Positions 36,679 through 46,132 of a DNA stretch of 64,000 nt are shown in pieces. The notes under the pieces were generated by a model that saw only the letters and a list, made by a program, of their open reading frames with translations, was not told where the DNA came from and searched no databases. The DNA lies in assembly GCA_900314685.1 (NCBI GenBank), contig OMWE01000011.1:1-64000 (forward strand). Reading direction: 5' to 3'. The DNA comes from an uncultured Actinomycetes bacterium. Lineage in GTDB: Bacteria; Actinomycetota; Coriobacteriia; Coriobacteriales; Atopobiaceae. Numbering within the stretch: the first letter of the stretch is position 1; the number at the start of each line of letters is the position of its first letter. The translations under genes and the position numbers were made by a program.

Positions 36679-37455
36679 TTACTTCAGCTGGGCGTAGGCC
36701 TCGGGATCGACGGGCTCGAGCCACTCGTTGCTGGCGTTGTCACCGGGGATCTCAAATGCCAGGTGGCTGAACCAGCTGTCGGGCGCGGCACCGTGCCAGT
36801 GCTTGACGCCCTCGGGGATCTCGATGACCGTACCCGGGGTCATCTCCACGGGCTCCTTGCCCCACTCCTGGTAGTAGCCGCGGCCGCCGACGGCGATCAG
36901 CAGCTGGCCACCGCCCTTGTCCGCGCGGTGCACGTGCCAGTGGTTGCGGCAGCCCGGCTCGAAGGTCACATTGTGGATCGGGAAGGGATCGCCGCAGACG
37001 GGAGCCAGGTAGCTCTGACCGTCGAAATACTGGGCGAACGCGTCGTTGGTGTCGCCGATCGGGAAGAAGATCGTCTGCTGGTAGGCGTCCTTGCCGTTGT
37101 CGGCGCCGGCAGCGGGCGCATCTGCCGCAGGCTCGTCGGCCCAGACCTCCTTGGCCATGTTGAAGACGGCCCAGGCGGTCGGCCAACCCGTGTAGAAGCC
37201 GGCGTGGGTGACGATCGCGGCGATCTCCTGCTTGGTCACGCCGTTCTTCTTGGCATTCATCAGGTGGAACTTGAGGGAGGAGTCCATGAGGCCGCGACCC
37301 ATGAAGGTTACGACCGTGATGATCGAGCGGGTCTTGAGGTCGAGGGTGTCGTCGCTCCAGACCTCACCGAAGAGGACGTCGTCGTTGTAGCGGGCAAAGT
37401 CGGGTGCAAAATCGCCCAGCCTGTCGCGTCCTGCCGTCTGCACTACCTTGGGCAT
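36679..37455 (-). CDS. Carboxymuconolactone decarboxylase-cupin two-domain protein
   Basis: Residues about 1-105 are an AhpD/CMD-type helical domain: VLFGEVWSDDTLDLKTRSIITVVTFM and AIVTHAGFYTGWPTAWAVFNMAKEVW. The expected CxxC of AhpD is absent, the Cys being replaced (THAGF). Residues about 125-258 are a cupin: HNVTFEPGCRNHWHVHRADKGGGQLL with the metal-binding histidines and GTVIEIPEGVKHWHGA. This pairing is common in gut bacteria, often near aldo-keto reductases and flavodoxins, but the reaction is unknown. An Ala/Asp-rich linker joins the domains. Confidence 0.88.
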   Translation of the reverse strand: MPKVVQTAGRDRLGDFAPDFARYNDDVLFGEVWSDDTLDLKTRSIITVVTFMGRGLMDSSLKFHLMNAKKNGVTKQEIAAIVTHAGFYTGWPTAWAVFNMAKEVWADEPAADAPAAGADNGKDAYQQTIFFPIGDTNDAFAQYFDGQSYLAPVCGDPFPIHNVTFEPGCRNHWHVHRADKGGGQLLIAVGGRGYYQEWGKEPVEMTPGTVIEIPEGVKHWHGAAPDSWFSHLAFEIPGDNASNEWLEPVDPEAYAQLK

Positions 37456-37693
37456 AGCTGATCCTTTCTCCGCCGGCCGGCCGCCGCATGTACCTTGGCT
37501 ACCTGCCGTTACCCTATCCGCTGGGCCTATTATCCGCCCTCTGTCCCCCTATGCGTCAATAACCTTGTTTCTAGAGGCACTATACGTGCTAGGCATAGTG
37601 CGACCACCCACAAAACCCGCGCCCCATCGGCTACCGCCCGCGTTATTAGCATGCTAGGATGGGCGAAGACACACGCGAAAAGGAGCACGTCTT

Positions 37694-38359
37694 ATGCGTA
37701 TGAACAAAGAGGTCGAGGTCAATGGGGCACCCGGCAGCAGCGGCAAGTTCATGTATATCTTTGGCCTGGTCTTCGTCGTGATCGGCGTCGCCGCCGCGCT
37801 CATGTTCCTCGGCATCGCCTATGCCGCCGGCGAGACCGTGCTCGGCCTGGGTAGCCTCATGTTCCTGGCCATCTTTGGCGGCGTCGGCGGCTTCATCGCT
37901 TACCTCGGTCACAAGAAGATGCACGAGAACGACGCGATCCTATCCGACGGCGTGGAATACCAGGGCAAGATCTACGACTACGAGCCCGACTACGAGATAC
38001 TCGTGAACGGCCAGCCCTGCATCACGCTGGTCGTGCGCTACATGGACCTGGGCCAGGTCAAGGAGGCCCGCGTCCGGACCGACACCTCAAACGCCACGCT
38101 CTACCCCCGCGGCGCCACCGTCTCCATCCGCATCGCAAACGGCGTCGCCGCGCTCGTGCCGGGCTCGGTCAGCAACGCCGTGATCGCGCGCCAGGACGAC
38201 CTGATGAACCGCGAATTCGACCCCGACGCCATGACCCCCGAGCTCGGCGTGCAGTGCCCCAACTGCGGCGCCAACGTCACGGTGCACGTGGGCATGTCAC
38301 GCTTCTGCCCCTACTGCGGCAGCAAGATCACGCTCGACGCTCAGGGCCATCTCGTCTAG
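37694..38359 (+). CDS. Two-helix membrane protein with a C-terminal zinc ribbon
   Basis: The ATG at 37694 follows AAAAGGAG. The 221 residues have two hydrophobic segments (about 19-42 and 53-71), a soluble beta-rich middle (IYDYEPDYEILVNGQPCITLVVRYMD, which resembles DUF3592-like domains), and a C-terminal zinc ribbon with CPNCGANVTVHVGMSRFCPYCG. The function is unknown; such proteins may be membrane-bound scaffolds. The gene is alone, with convergent genes downstream. Confidence 0.75.
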   Translation: MRMNKEVEVNGAPGSSGKFMYIFGLVFVVIGVAAALMFLGIAYAAGETVLGLGSLMFLAIFGGVGGFIAYLGHKKMHENDAILSDGVEYQGKIYDYEPDYEILVNGQPCITLVVRYMDLGQVKEARVRTDTSNATLYPRGATVSIRIANGVAALVPGSVSNAVIARQDDLMNREFDPDAMTPELGVQCPNCGANVTVHVGMSRFCPYCGSKITLDAQGHLV

Positions 38360-38396
38360 CGGCAACGGCCCAGACGGCACTTCGGGCCTTCGGCGC

Positions 38397-39065
38397 TCAC
38401 AGCTCCCGATACTTGGCCATCATGGTGCTAAAGAGCTCCTTGGTGGAGGGCGGGGTGTAGGTGATGGCGTTGGCGCCGGCCTGAACCGTGGCCCGTATGG
38501 AGTCCGAGCTCGCACCGCCGCTGGCGATGATGGGCACGCCGGGAAAGTCCGCACGGATCTTTGCCACGAGCGCAGGCGTGCTGGCGCCACCGGCCACGTT
38601 GAGAATGCTCGCCCCGGCTTTGAGTCGGGCCGCGATGTCCGTCCGGTCGTTGACCACGGTGATGATCACCGGGATGTCCACGGCCCGGCTGACCGCCAGC
38701 AGGTTGAGGTCCGAGATCGGGGCATTGAGCACCACGCCCATGGCCCCTTGCGCCTCGACGTCCTTTGCCTGGGTCACCGTGCGTATACCCTTGGTGGTAC
38801 CGCCGCCGATGCCGCAAAAGACCGGCACGTACGAAGCGCTGATCAGGGCATTGGAGATGGCCTGCTGGGGTGTGAAGGGATAGACCGCAAACACAGCGTC
38901 CGCGTCGCAGTTGCGGATCAGGGCGATGTCCGTGGAGAAGAGCAGCGACTTGATCCTGCGGCCGTTGACCACGATGCCGCTGCACTCGTAGCACTCTTTG
39001 GGCACACGCAGTATGTGGCGCAGGGAGCTGTCGATATAGGGGATGTCCGCCCGTCTTTCTTCCAT
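38397..39065 (-). CDS. TIM-barrel protein of unknown function (HisA/HisF-like phosphate site)
   Basis: The chosen start, ATG 39063-39065, gives MEERRADIPYIDSSLRHILRVPKECYECSG; upstream frame is low-quality. Alternating strands and helices with VPVFCGIGGGTTKGI, MGVVLNAPISDLNLL, IPVIITVVNDRTDI and a terminal phosphate-type loop PIIASGGASSDSIRATVQAGANAITY indicate a beta/alpha barrel. The Gly-rich loops suggest a phosphorylated ligand. Similar proteins are annotated only as hydrolase or hypothetical. Length is 222 residues. The ribosome site (CAGGTG) is moderate. Confidence 0.65.
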   Translation of the reverse strand: MEERRADIPYIDSSLRHILRVPKECYECSGIVVNGRRIKSLLFSTDIALIRNCDADAVFAVYPFTPQQAISNALISASYVPVFCGIGGGTTKGIRTVTQAKDVEAQGAMGVVLNAPISDLNLLAVSRAVDIPVIITVVNDRTDIAARLKAGASILNVAGGASTPALVAKIRADFPGVPIIASGGASSDSIRATVQAGANAITYTPPSTKELFSTMMAKYREL

Positions 39066-39288
39066 CTCTGTGCACCTGCTTTCTCTTCCTGAGGGGCCGC
39101 CCTGCCCTTCTTGATGAGCCGCCCCGTTCAATAGTCGTGGTTGTCCCGCAAAGGGCACAGCGGGATGCGGATAGTATCCCCGCGGGCGCCCCTTTTAGTC
39201 ACGCTCGCCTAGGAGACGTCGGAGTGTCCTCCCCATCTGAGATAATGCGGGTAAGAAGTCATCGCCGATGACGCAAGTCAACGCATGA

Positions 39289-40782
<1,494 letters not shown>

Positions 40783-40809
40783 CTGGAAAGCGACTAGCTT
40801 AAGCACAAT

Positions 40810-40845
40810 GGGCGAATCCTATTGCACCGGGATTCGCCCGTTTTT
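40810..40845 (+). terminator. Intrinsic terminator of the GH1 gene at 39.3-40.8 kb
   Basis: GGGCGAATCC (40810-40819) pairs perfectly with GGATTCGCCC (40830-40839), followed by GTTTTTCTT. Twenty-eight bases separate it from the GH1 stop codon. Confidence 0.9.
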
Positions 40846-40849
40846 CTTA

Positions 40850-40897
40850 TTGTAATTACAAACATATGATTGTGTTGTGTATCATAGTATGATACAC
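40850..40897. promoter_or_regulatory. Two palindromes in the promoter region of the HAD gene
   Basis: TTGTAATTACAA (40850-40861) is a perfect 12-base palindrome. Sixteen bases on, GTGTATCATA (40877-40886), a central G, and TATGATACAC (40888-40897) form a perfect palindrome with ten-base arms. Both lie in a sharply AT-rich island just after the GH1 terminator. The second looks like a GntR- or RHH-type operator overlapping a TATGAT -10. Confidence 0.65.
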
Positions 40898-40928
40898 TTG
40901 TACGTGGCGCAGGGGTCTTTCTATAGCA

Positions 40929-41030
40929 AGACAGCCGCCCCTAGGAAGACGGCTGTCTGCGGGCTCTGCGCCCAAAATACCTGAAACCTGACGGGAGGAC
41001 GCTACCATGGCGTCCCGTGCTATTTTGATT
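40929..41030 (+). promoter_or_regulatory. Structured leader with three successive hairpins before the HAD gene
   Basis: AGACAGCCG (40929-40937) pairs with CGGCTGTCT (40950-40958); GGGC and GCCC pair at 40961-40973; ACGGGAGGACGC (40991-41002) pairs, with a bulge, with GCGTCCCGT (41010-41018) and is followed by TATTTTGATT. The last hairpin could act as an attenuator. No known riboswitch consensus is recognised. Confidence 0.45.
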
Positions 41031-41079
41031 ATACCCGATGCGTACATTTTGCGCACGTCTGTTTTGGGGGGCACCGAAT

Positions 41080-41856
41080 ATGATCAAATCCGTCTTCCTC
41101 GATCTGGACGGCACGCTCTACGACACCGCGGCGCAATGCGTCCCGGCGTCCGCCCTGCGCGCCGTGGCAGGGCTGCATGCGCGCGGCACGCGTGTCTTTG
41201 TCGCCAGCGGCCGCCACATGAGCGAGCTGCACGGACTGCCGCTCGACGCGCTCGCCTTCGACGGCATGGTGCTCACCAACGGCTCGGTCTGTGTGGACGC
41301 GTCAGGCACGGCGTTTTACGAGGAGCTGATTCCCCGCGAGACGATCAACGACCTCGCCAACGAGATGGAGCATGACTTCTTCTCCTGCCAGTTCTTCGAG
41401 CCGACGGAGTCCCATCTCGACTTCGTCGACGAGGACGTGGCGCGGGCCTGCAATCTGGAGCATCCACTCGGGATCGACCAGCTCCATCGGGTCCGTGAGC
41501 TCGATATCTGCCAGGCGGTAGCCTTTGCAAATGAGGCTCGCGTGCGCGCCTTTGCAGCCGCGCATCCCGAGGTCGTTGTGACCTCATGGGCACCCAGCTG
41601 CTACGACATCGTCCCCGCACAGGCCGGCAAGGTCCGCGGCATCCGCGAGATGCTTCACCACTTCGGCCTCGACGGCGACGAGTGGCTTGCCGTCGGCGAC
41701 GGAGAAAACGATCGTGAGATGCTGCGCGCGGCGACCTACGGTGTCGCGATGGGCAACGCCGACGAGCGCTGCAAGGCGGTCGCCGACTATGTGACCGACG
41801 GCGTCGACAAGGACGGCCTGCTCAACGCCTTCGTCCACTTTGGGCTGATCGCATGA
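41080..41856 (+). CDS. Cof-type HAD-IIB family phosphatase
   Basis: ATG 41080 begins MIKSVFLDLDGTLYDTAAQ, with both Asp of motif I (D8, D10). VFVASGRHMSEL holds motif II, and WLAVGDGENDREMLRAATYGVAMGNADERCKAVADYVT holds motifs III and IV. The 258-residue length and the central cap fit HAD-IIB sugar-phosphate phosphatases. The TGA stop overlaps the ATG of the next gene, so the two are translationally coupled. Expression may depend on the structured leader and palindromes just upstream. Confidence 0.9.
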   Translation: MIKSVFLDLDGTLYDTAAQCVPASALRAVAGLHARGTRVFVASGRHMSELHGLPLDALAFDGMVLTNGSVCVDASGTAFYEELIPRETINDLANEMEHDFFSCQFFEPTESHLDFVDEDVARACNLEHPLGIDQLHRVRELDICQAVAFANEARVRAFAAAHPEVVVTSWAPSCYDIVPAQAGKVRGIREMLHHFGLDGDEWLAVGDGENDREMLRAATYGVAMGNADERCKAVADYVTDGVDKDGLLNAFVHFGLIA

Positions 41857-43097
41857 TGGACGGCCAGGAAGGCAGGCCGATGGCAATCCGAGCAGATAAA
41901 CGCCTCTCTGAAGACAAACGTCTCTCCACGGACGTTCAACCATCCGTAGACAAGCGTCTCTTCTTGGCGCTGCTGCCGGATGCAGCGGCGCGCGAAGCCC
42001 TCGTCGCCACGCAGGAGCTCGTGACACCGCACCTCGCGAAGCCGAAGCCCACTGCGCCGGGGAATCTGCACATCACACTCGCCTTCCTGGGGATGTGCGA
42101 CGCCCGGCAGGAGGCAGCTGCCGCACGTGCGCTCGAGGAAGCCGCCGCGCAGTGCGCTCCTTTCGACATCGCGCTCGGCACGCTTGGCTGCTTCGAAAAG
42201 AAGCGCGGCGGCTCAATCGTATGGCGCGGGGTCGACGGCGATACCGATGCCCTCCACACCCTGCACGATACGCTCGTAGATGCGCTGGTAGACGAGGGGT
42301 TCGACCTTGAGGGCGGTCCGTACATCCCCCATATCACGCTCTTTCGCGGCGCCCGGCCGGTCACCGCGGCAGGTGCCGAGGCGGGCGTTCCTCTCACCGA
42401 GACCCTCTATGACCTCGGTGGGCGGCTCGGCGACAATCTGACGCCCTGGCCCGTGCGAGCCGCAAGCCTCATGTGGAGCCATCGCCCCGAGGACACCGGT
42501 CTTCTTACCTACGACGAGATCGCACGCGTCGAGCTGGCGGCTGCGGATAACGCCACCGCAGGCGATGCCGCCGCAGGCGATAATGCCACCCAGGCCGGCA
42601 CCCGACCCCACTCTCGCACGCTCTTCATCGACGCGGACGCCTGCCCCGTGACGCGCGAGGCGATCGACTGCGCCCGCAAGGCCCACATGCCTGTCGTGAT
42701 TGCAGGCAACACCACGCAGAACCTCGAGCATCACATACGCCCCGATGATCCCCGTAGGCGTGAAGACGCACGGCGCAGCTTCTGGGTCGACACGCTCGAT
42801 GTGAGCATCGGCTCCGACAGCGCCGACTTTGCCATCGTCGAGCGCCTCGCGCCGGGAGACGTCGTCGTGACGCAGGACATCGGTCTCGCGAGCATGGTGC
42901 TCGGGCGCGGCGGTACAGCCATTGGCGTCCGCGGCCACATCTACCGCCGCGAGACCATCGACTCCGCCCTGCTCATCCGCCACGAGGAAAAGAAGGTCCG
43001 TCGCGCCGGCGGCCGCACGGGCGGACCCGCGAAGTTCACGGGAGAGGACCGCCGCCGCTTCGTGCGCAACCTCATGCGCATCCTCCGCGGGGAATAA
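41853..43097 (+). CDS. RNA 2',3'-cyclic phosphodiesterase (ThpR-like) fused to UPF0178/YaiI domain
   Basis: Residues about 34-225 form a 2H phosphoesterase: NLHITLAFLG with H73-x-T75 and PYIPHITLFRG with H160-x-T162, the paired HxT motifs of ThpR/LigT. A low-complexity Ala/Asp/Asn linker (about 228-252) leads to a UPF0178 domain: TLFIDADACPVTREAIDCARK, WVDTLDVSIGSDSADFAIVERLAPGDVVVTQDIGLASMVL and GRTGGPAKFTGEDRRRFVRNL. Each is normally a separate protein of 150-190 residues. The N-terminus has DKRL repeated three times. The start overlaps the HAD stop (ATGA). Confidence 0.87.
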   Translation: MMDGQEGRPMAIRADKRLSEDKRLSTDVQPSVDKRLFLALLPDAAAREALVATQELVTPHLAKPKPTAPGNLHITLAFLGMCDARQEAAAARALEEAAAQCAPFDIALGTLGCFEKKRGGSIVWRGVDGDTDALHTLHDTLVDALVDEGFDLEGGPYIPHITLFRGARPVTAAGAEAGVPLTETLYDLGGRLGDNLTPWPVRAASLMWSHRPEDTGLLTYDEIARVELAAADNATAGDAAAGDNATQAGTRPHSRTLFIDADACPVTREAIDCARKAHMPVVIAGNTTQNLEHHIRPDDPRRREDARRSFWVDTLDVSIGSDSADFAIVERLAPGDVVVTQDIGLASMVLGRGGTAIGVRGHIYRRETIDSALLIRHEEKKVRRAGGRTGGPAKFTGEDRRRFVRNLMRILRGE

Positions 43098-43100
43098 CGG

Positions 43101-43883
43101 CTACTTTGCCAGCAGCATGCGCATGACGCGCCGCAGCAGCGGACGCGGACAGAGGCGGGCGGCGGTCACCATGATCTTGTTGCCCAGCCCCGGCACCGCC
43201 ACGACCCGGCCCGCCATCAGGCTCTCGTAGCCGTAGGCAGCCACCTCGGCAGGGTTCGCAATCGCAGCCTGCCGCGCACGCGAGAGCTCACCGGCATCCG
43301 CCGCCTCCCAGAAACCCGTGTCGGTCGTCCCCGGGCAGAGCGCCGTGGCCGTCACGCCCGTCCCCCGCAGCTCCTCCGCCAGCGCCTCGGTCAGGGAGAG
43401 CACGTACGCCTTGGACGCGTAGTAGGTGGCCATGCCCGGACCGGGCTCAAAGGCACCCACGCTTGCGACGTTGAGAATCCTGCCAGCGCCGCGGTCGAGC
43501 ATGGGGCCCAGGTAGTAGTAGGTCAGGTCGGTCAGTGCACGGATGTTGAGCTCGATCATGCGGTCGAGCTTGTGGATGTCTGCCTCGGCGAAGTCGGCGC
43601 AGTCGCCAAAACCCGCGTTGTTGACCAGCACGTCGATCGTCCGACCCTCGGCGGTCAGGCTGTCTGTCAGATTCGTCAGCGCCACCAGACCCTCGGGCGT
43701 CGCGAGGTCGGCAGCCACGTAGCGCACCACGACGCCATATGCCTGGGAGAGCTCGTCAGCGAGCTGCGCCAGCTTGTCTTCCCGCCTCGCAACGAGCACC
43801 AGGTCGTAGCCACGCTCGGCAAAGACCCGCGCGATCTCCCACCCGAGCCCGCCCGACGCCCCCGTGATCAGCGCGCATGCCAT
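43101..43883 (-). CDS. Short-chain dehydrogenase/reductase (classical SDR)
   Basis: ATG 43881-43883 gives MACALITGASGGLGWEIARVF with the TGASGGxG cofactor motif. LVLVARREDKL, VLVNNAGFGD (NNAG) and the catalytic S, Y and K (NVASVGAF, then YYASKAYVLSL) are all in place, followed by ALCPGTTDTGF. The 260-residue length is typical. The Arg after the second strand suggests NADPH use. It converges on the cyclic phosphodiesterase fusion with three bases between them. The substrate is unknown. Confidence 0.9.
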   Translation of the reverse strand: MACALITGASGGLGWEIARVFAERGYDLVLVARREDKLAQLADELSQAYGVVVRYVAADLATPEGLVALTNLTDSLTAEGRTIDVLVNNAGFGDCADFAEADIHKLDRMIELNIRALTDLTYYYLGPMLDRGAGRILNVASVGAFEPGPGMATYYASKAYVLSLTEALAEELRGTGVTATALCPGTTDTGFWEAADAGELSRARQAAIANPAEVAAYGYESLMAGRVVAVPGLGNKIMVTAARLCPRPLLRRVMRMLLAK

Positions 43884-44383
43884 ATCGACTGCCCTTCTCG
43901 CTACCTTTCTCACCGCCCGCCTCGGCTGATGGACTCGTACCGCGGCATTGATTGTGTCACATCACTACGCCCCCACGCGACCGCCCGTACCCATTCGCGC
44001 TCTCGAAGCCTACATGCAGCGAATCGCAGTGAACTGCCATCTGAATAATGATTCTGGCAACCACTCGCTCCACGTTTCATGCTTCTGAGGCTACTTTGCA
44101 GTGCAGCGACACAATAACCGCATCGGGGGTGAAGTCCACCTAGGCACTTCTCGGATGATGCCACCAACTCGGGGACTCTGTTGATAAGAAGAAACGGTGA
44201 GAAGAAACGGTAAGAAGAAACGACGCGAGGTGGCTGAAGTCTCGCGCCGTTCCTGGTACCCGTGTGATGCGCACCGCCATCAAAGGTCGGTCACGCTTTG
44301 TGATGTGCGCCGAACAGCTATACAGCGCAGGGTGAGTCAGGCGCCGCCGCCGAGTCGCGGGGCGGCGCGCGCCTGTCTTGCCG
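43884..44383. other. Gene-free intergenic region with a 13-bp triplet repeat
   Basis: These 500 bases show no convincing gene on either strand. Near 44187-44222 a purine-rich 13-base word of the type AAGAAGAAACGGT occurs three times. A very GC-rich inverted repeat (GGCGCCGCCGCC...GGCGGCGCGCGCC) near 44339-44373 may slow or end metY transcription, but lacks a T run. The rest has lower GC than coding neighbours and could be decayed sequence. Confidence 0.5.
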
Positions 44384-45703
44384 CTACGCCTTCTCGATGG
44401 CCTGGTCGAGGTCGGCGATAATGTCGTCGACGTCCTCGATGCCCACGGACAGGCGGACGAGATCCTCGGACAGGTGAGCTTCCTCGAGCTGCTCCTTGGT
44501 GAGCTGGCTGTGCGTGGTGGATGCCGGGTGGATGATCAGGGACTTGGCGTCGCCGACGTTGGCCAGGTGGGTGAAGAGCTTGACGTTGGAGACGACGTTC
44601 AGGCCGGCCTCACGACCGCCCTTGACGCCAAAGACCACCACGCCGCCGAAGCCGTGCTTGAGGATGCGGGACGCGACCTCGTGGCTCGGGTCGTTCTCGA
44701 GTCCGGAGTAGCGCACCCACTCGACCTTGGGGTTGGACTCGAGGTACTTGGCCACGGCGAGCGCGTTGTCGGCGTGACGCTGGACGCGCAGGGAGAGGTC
44801 CTCGATGCCCAGGCCGATAAGCTGCGCGGCATACGGGGAGAGGGTGGGACCGAAGTCGCGCAGCTTGTTGGCCAGGACGCGGGTGGCAAAGGGAGCCGCG
44901 GGGGCGGCGTCCGCAAAGACGAGCCCGTGGTAGGAGGGATCCGGCTTGGCCAGGGTGCTCCACTTGTCGGGGTCCTGCTTCCAGTCGAACTTGCCGGTGT
45001 CGACGACGGCGCCGCCCAGCGTGGCACCGTGGCCGCCGATCCACTTGGTCAGGGACTCGATCACGACGGCCGCGCCGTCCTCGGCGGGACGGTAGAGGTA
45101 CGGGGTCGCGAAGGTGTTGTCGACAAAGACGGGCACGGGCGAGGGCAGCGAGTTGGCCGCCTCGACGATGGCAGGGACGTCGGCAACGTCGACCAGCGGG
45201 TTGCCGATGGTCTCGACGTACCAGAGCTTGGTCTTGGGCGTGGTGGCCGCGACGAAGGCGTCGATGTCGTTGTTCTCGACGAAGGTGGTCTTGACGCCGA
45301 GGTCGCCCAGGGTGTGCAGGAAGATGTTCCAGGTGCCGCCGTAGAGCGAGTCGGATGCGACGATCTCGTCGCCGGCGCCTACCAGGTTGGTGAGGGCCAG
45401 GATCTCAGCCGCGTGGCCGGAGGCGACGGCCACGGCACCGGTACCACCCTCGATGGCAGCGATGCGGGCGGCTACGGCATCGGTCGTGGTGTTGGTCAGG
45501 CGGCCATAGACGTTGCCGGGACGGGCGAGGGCAAACTTGAGGGCGCCGTCCTCGGCGTCGGAGAACTCAAAGGCGGCGGAGGCGTAGATGGGCAGCGCGG
45601 CAGAGCCGGTGACGGGGTCGGGCGAGTAGCCGGCGTGGACCTGCAGGGTATCAAAGTGCTTCTCGACGTCCTGGTTGAAATCGGGGTTGAGCTGGAACGG
45701 CAT
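44384..45703 (-). CDS. metY: O-acetylhomoserine sulfhydrylase (Cys/Met metabolism PLP enzyme)
   Basis: ATG 45701-45703 follows AAAGGAGC; the 439-residue length fits MetY rather than the shorter MetB/MetC. FDTLQVHAGYSPDPVTGSAALPIY at the start, VASGHAAEILALTNL, FVDNTFATPYL and the PLP lysine K220 in ESLTKWIGGHG are diagnostic. It makes homocysteine from O-acetylhomoserine and sulfide, linking sulfur assimilation to methionine. CACGTG at 45749-45754 lies 46 bases before the start. A 28-codon ORF lies further upstream on the same strand. Confidence 0.94.
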   Translation of the reverse strand: MPFQLNPDFNQDVEKHFDTLQVHAGYSPDPVTGSAALPIYASAAFEFSDAEDGALKFALARPGNVYGRLTNTTTDAVAARIAAIEGGTGAVAVASGHAAEILALTNLVGAGDEIVASDSLYGGTWNIFLHTLGDLGVKTTFVENNDIDAFVAATTPKTKLWYVETIGNPLVDVADVPAIVEAANSLPSPVPVFVDNTFATPYLYRPAEDGAAVVIESLTKWIGGHGATLGGAVVDTGKFDWKQDPDKWSTLAKPDPSYHGLVFADAAPAAPFATRVLANKLRDFGPTLSPYAAQLIGLGIEDLSLRVQRHADNALAVAKYLESNPKVEWVRYSGLENDPSHEVASRILKHGFGGVVVFGVKGGREAGLNVVSNVKLFTHLANVGDAKSLIIHPASTTHSQLTKEQLEEAHLSEDLVRLSVGIEDVDDIIADLDQAIEKA

Positions 45704-45892
45704 GGTGTGCTCCTTTGTGAGAAAGTTTCTGTGAACAAGAGATACGTGCACGTGCTAGGCAATCACGAAGCGATCAGCCACTTCGCAAACGGGAAAGCCC
45801 GGAACTCTGGTCACAAGGAGCCTGAATTATTGAGTGGATTTCTCTAAATCGAGAGAACTCTCAGCCGATGTCTCTCACTCGAGAAGATTGCC

Positions 45893-45979
45893 TCAGGCAG
45901 CCCAGACCGCATTGAGCCCGGGCTTCAGCATGAAGAGACCCATGCAGATGAGACGATTGTATACGTGCTTCTTCTTCAT
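45893..45979 (-). CDS. Short ORF (28 aa) upstream of metY, leader-peptide-like
   Basis: ATG 45977-45979 follows AAGGGGGTGACGG, a strong ribosome site. The product MKKKHVYNRLICMGLFMLKP continues GLNAVWAA and stops at TGA 45893-45895. It has a basic start and a hydrophobic core with one Cys and two internal Met. A promoter-like TTGCAT-17-TAGGAT lies 44 bases upstream. Between it and metY, GAGAG/CTCTC words could pair in alternative ways. A leader peptide for metY or a free small membrane peptide are both possible. Confidence 0.5.
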   Translation of the reverse strand: MKKKHVYNRLICMGLFMLKPGLNAVWAA

Positions 45980-46022
45980 GCCGTCACCCCCTTCTGCGGT
46001 CGGCTTGCCTTTGTTGCGGATA

Positions 46023-46051
46023 ATCCTAGCAACTTGCTTCTATTCATGCAA
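46023..46051 (-). promoter_or_regulatory. Sigma-70-type promoter for the short ORF / metY transcript
   Basis: On the minus strand TTGCAT (46046-46051) and TAGGAT (46023-46028) are separated by exactly 17 bases. The short ORF starts 44 bases downstream. On the plus strand the same region must also hold the promoter of the EIIB-ROK gene, which I could not place firmly. Confidence 0.55.
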
Positions 46052-46132
46052 GGGGAATTTCATTTCTTTTGCGTTAAGCCCATTCGGTATCATGGAGATG
46101 GCAGCTCGGCACCCCCATACGAGGAGGTCAGC

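Noticed and set aside
40856-41074. 72-codon minus-strand ORF over the HAD leader
   Set aside because: It crosses the palindromes, a terminator-like hairpin and an AT-rich promoter island, and has no family character.
45704-45892. SAM riboswitch upstream of metY
   Set aside because: Several GAGAG/CTCTC words and a metY gene raised the idea, but the conserved SAM-I, SAM-II and SAM-IV cores are not found.
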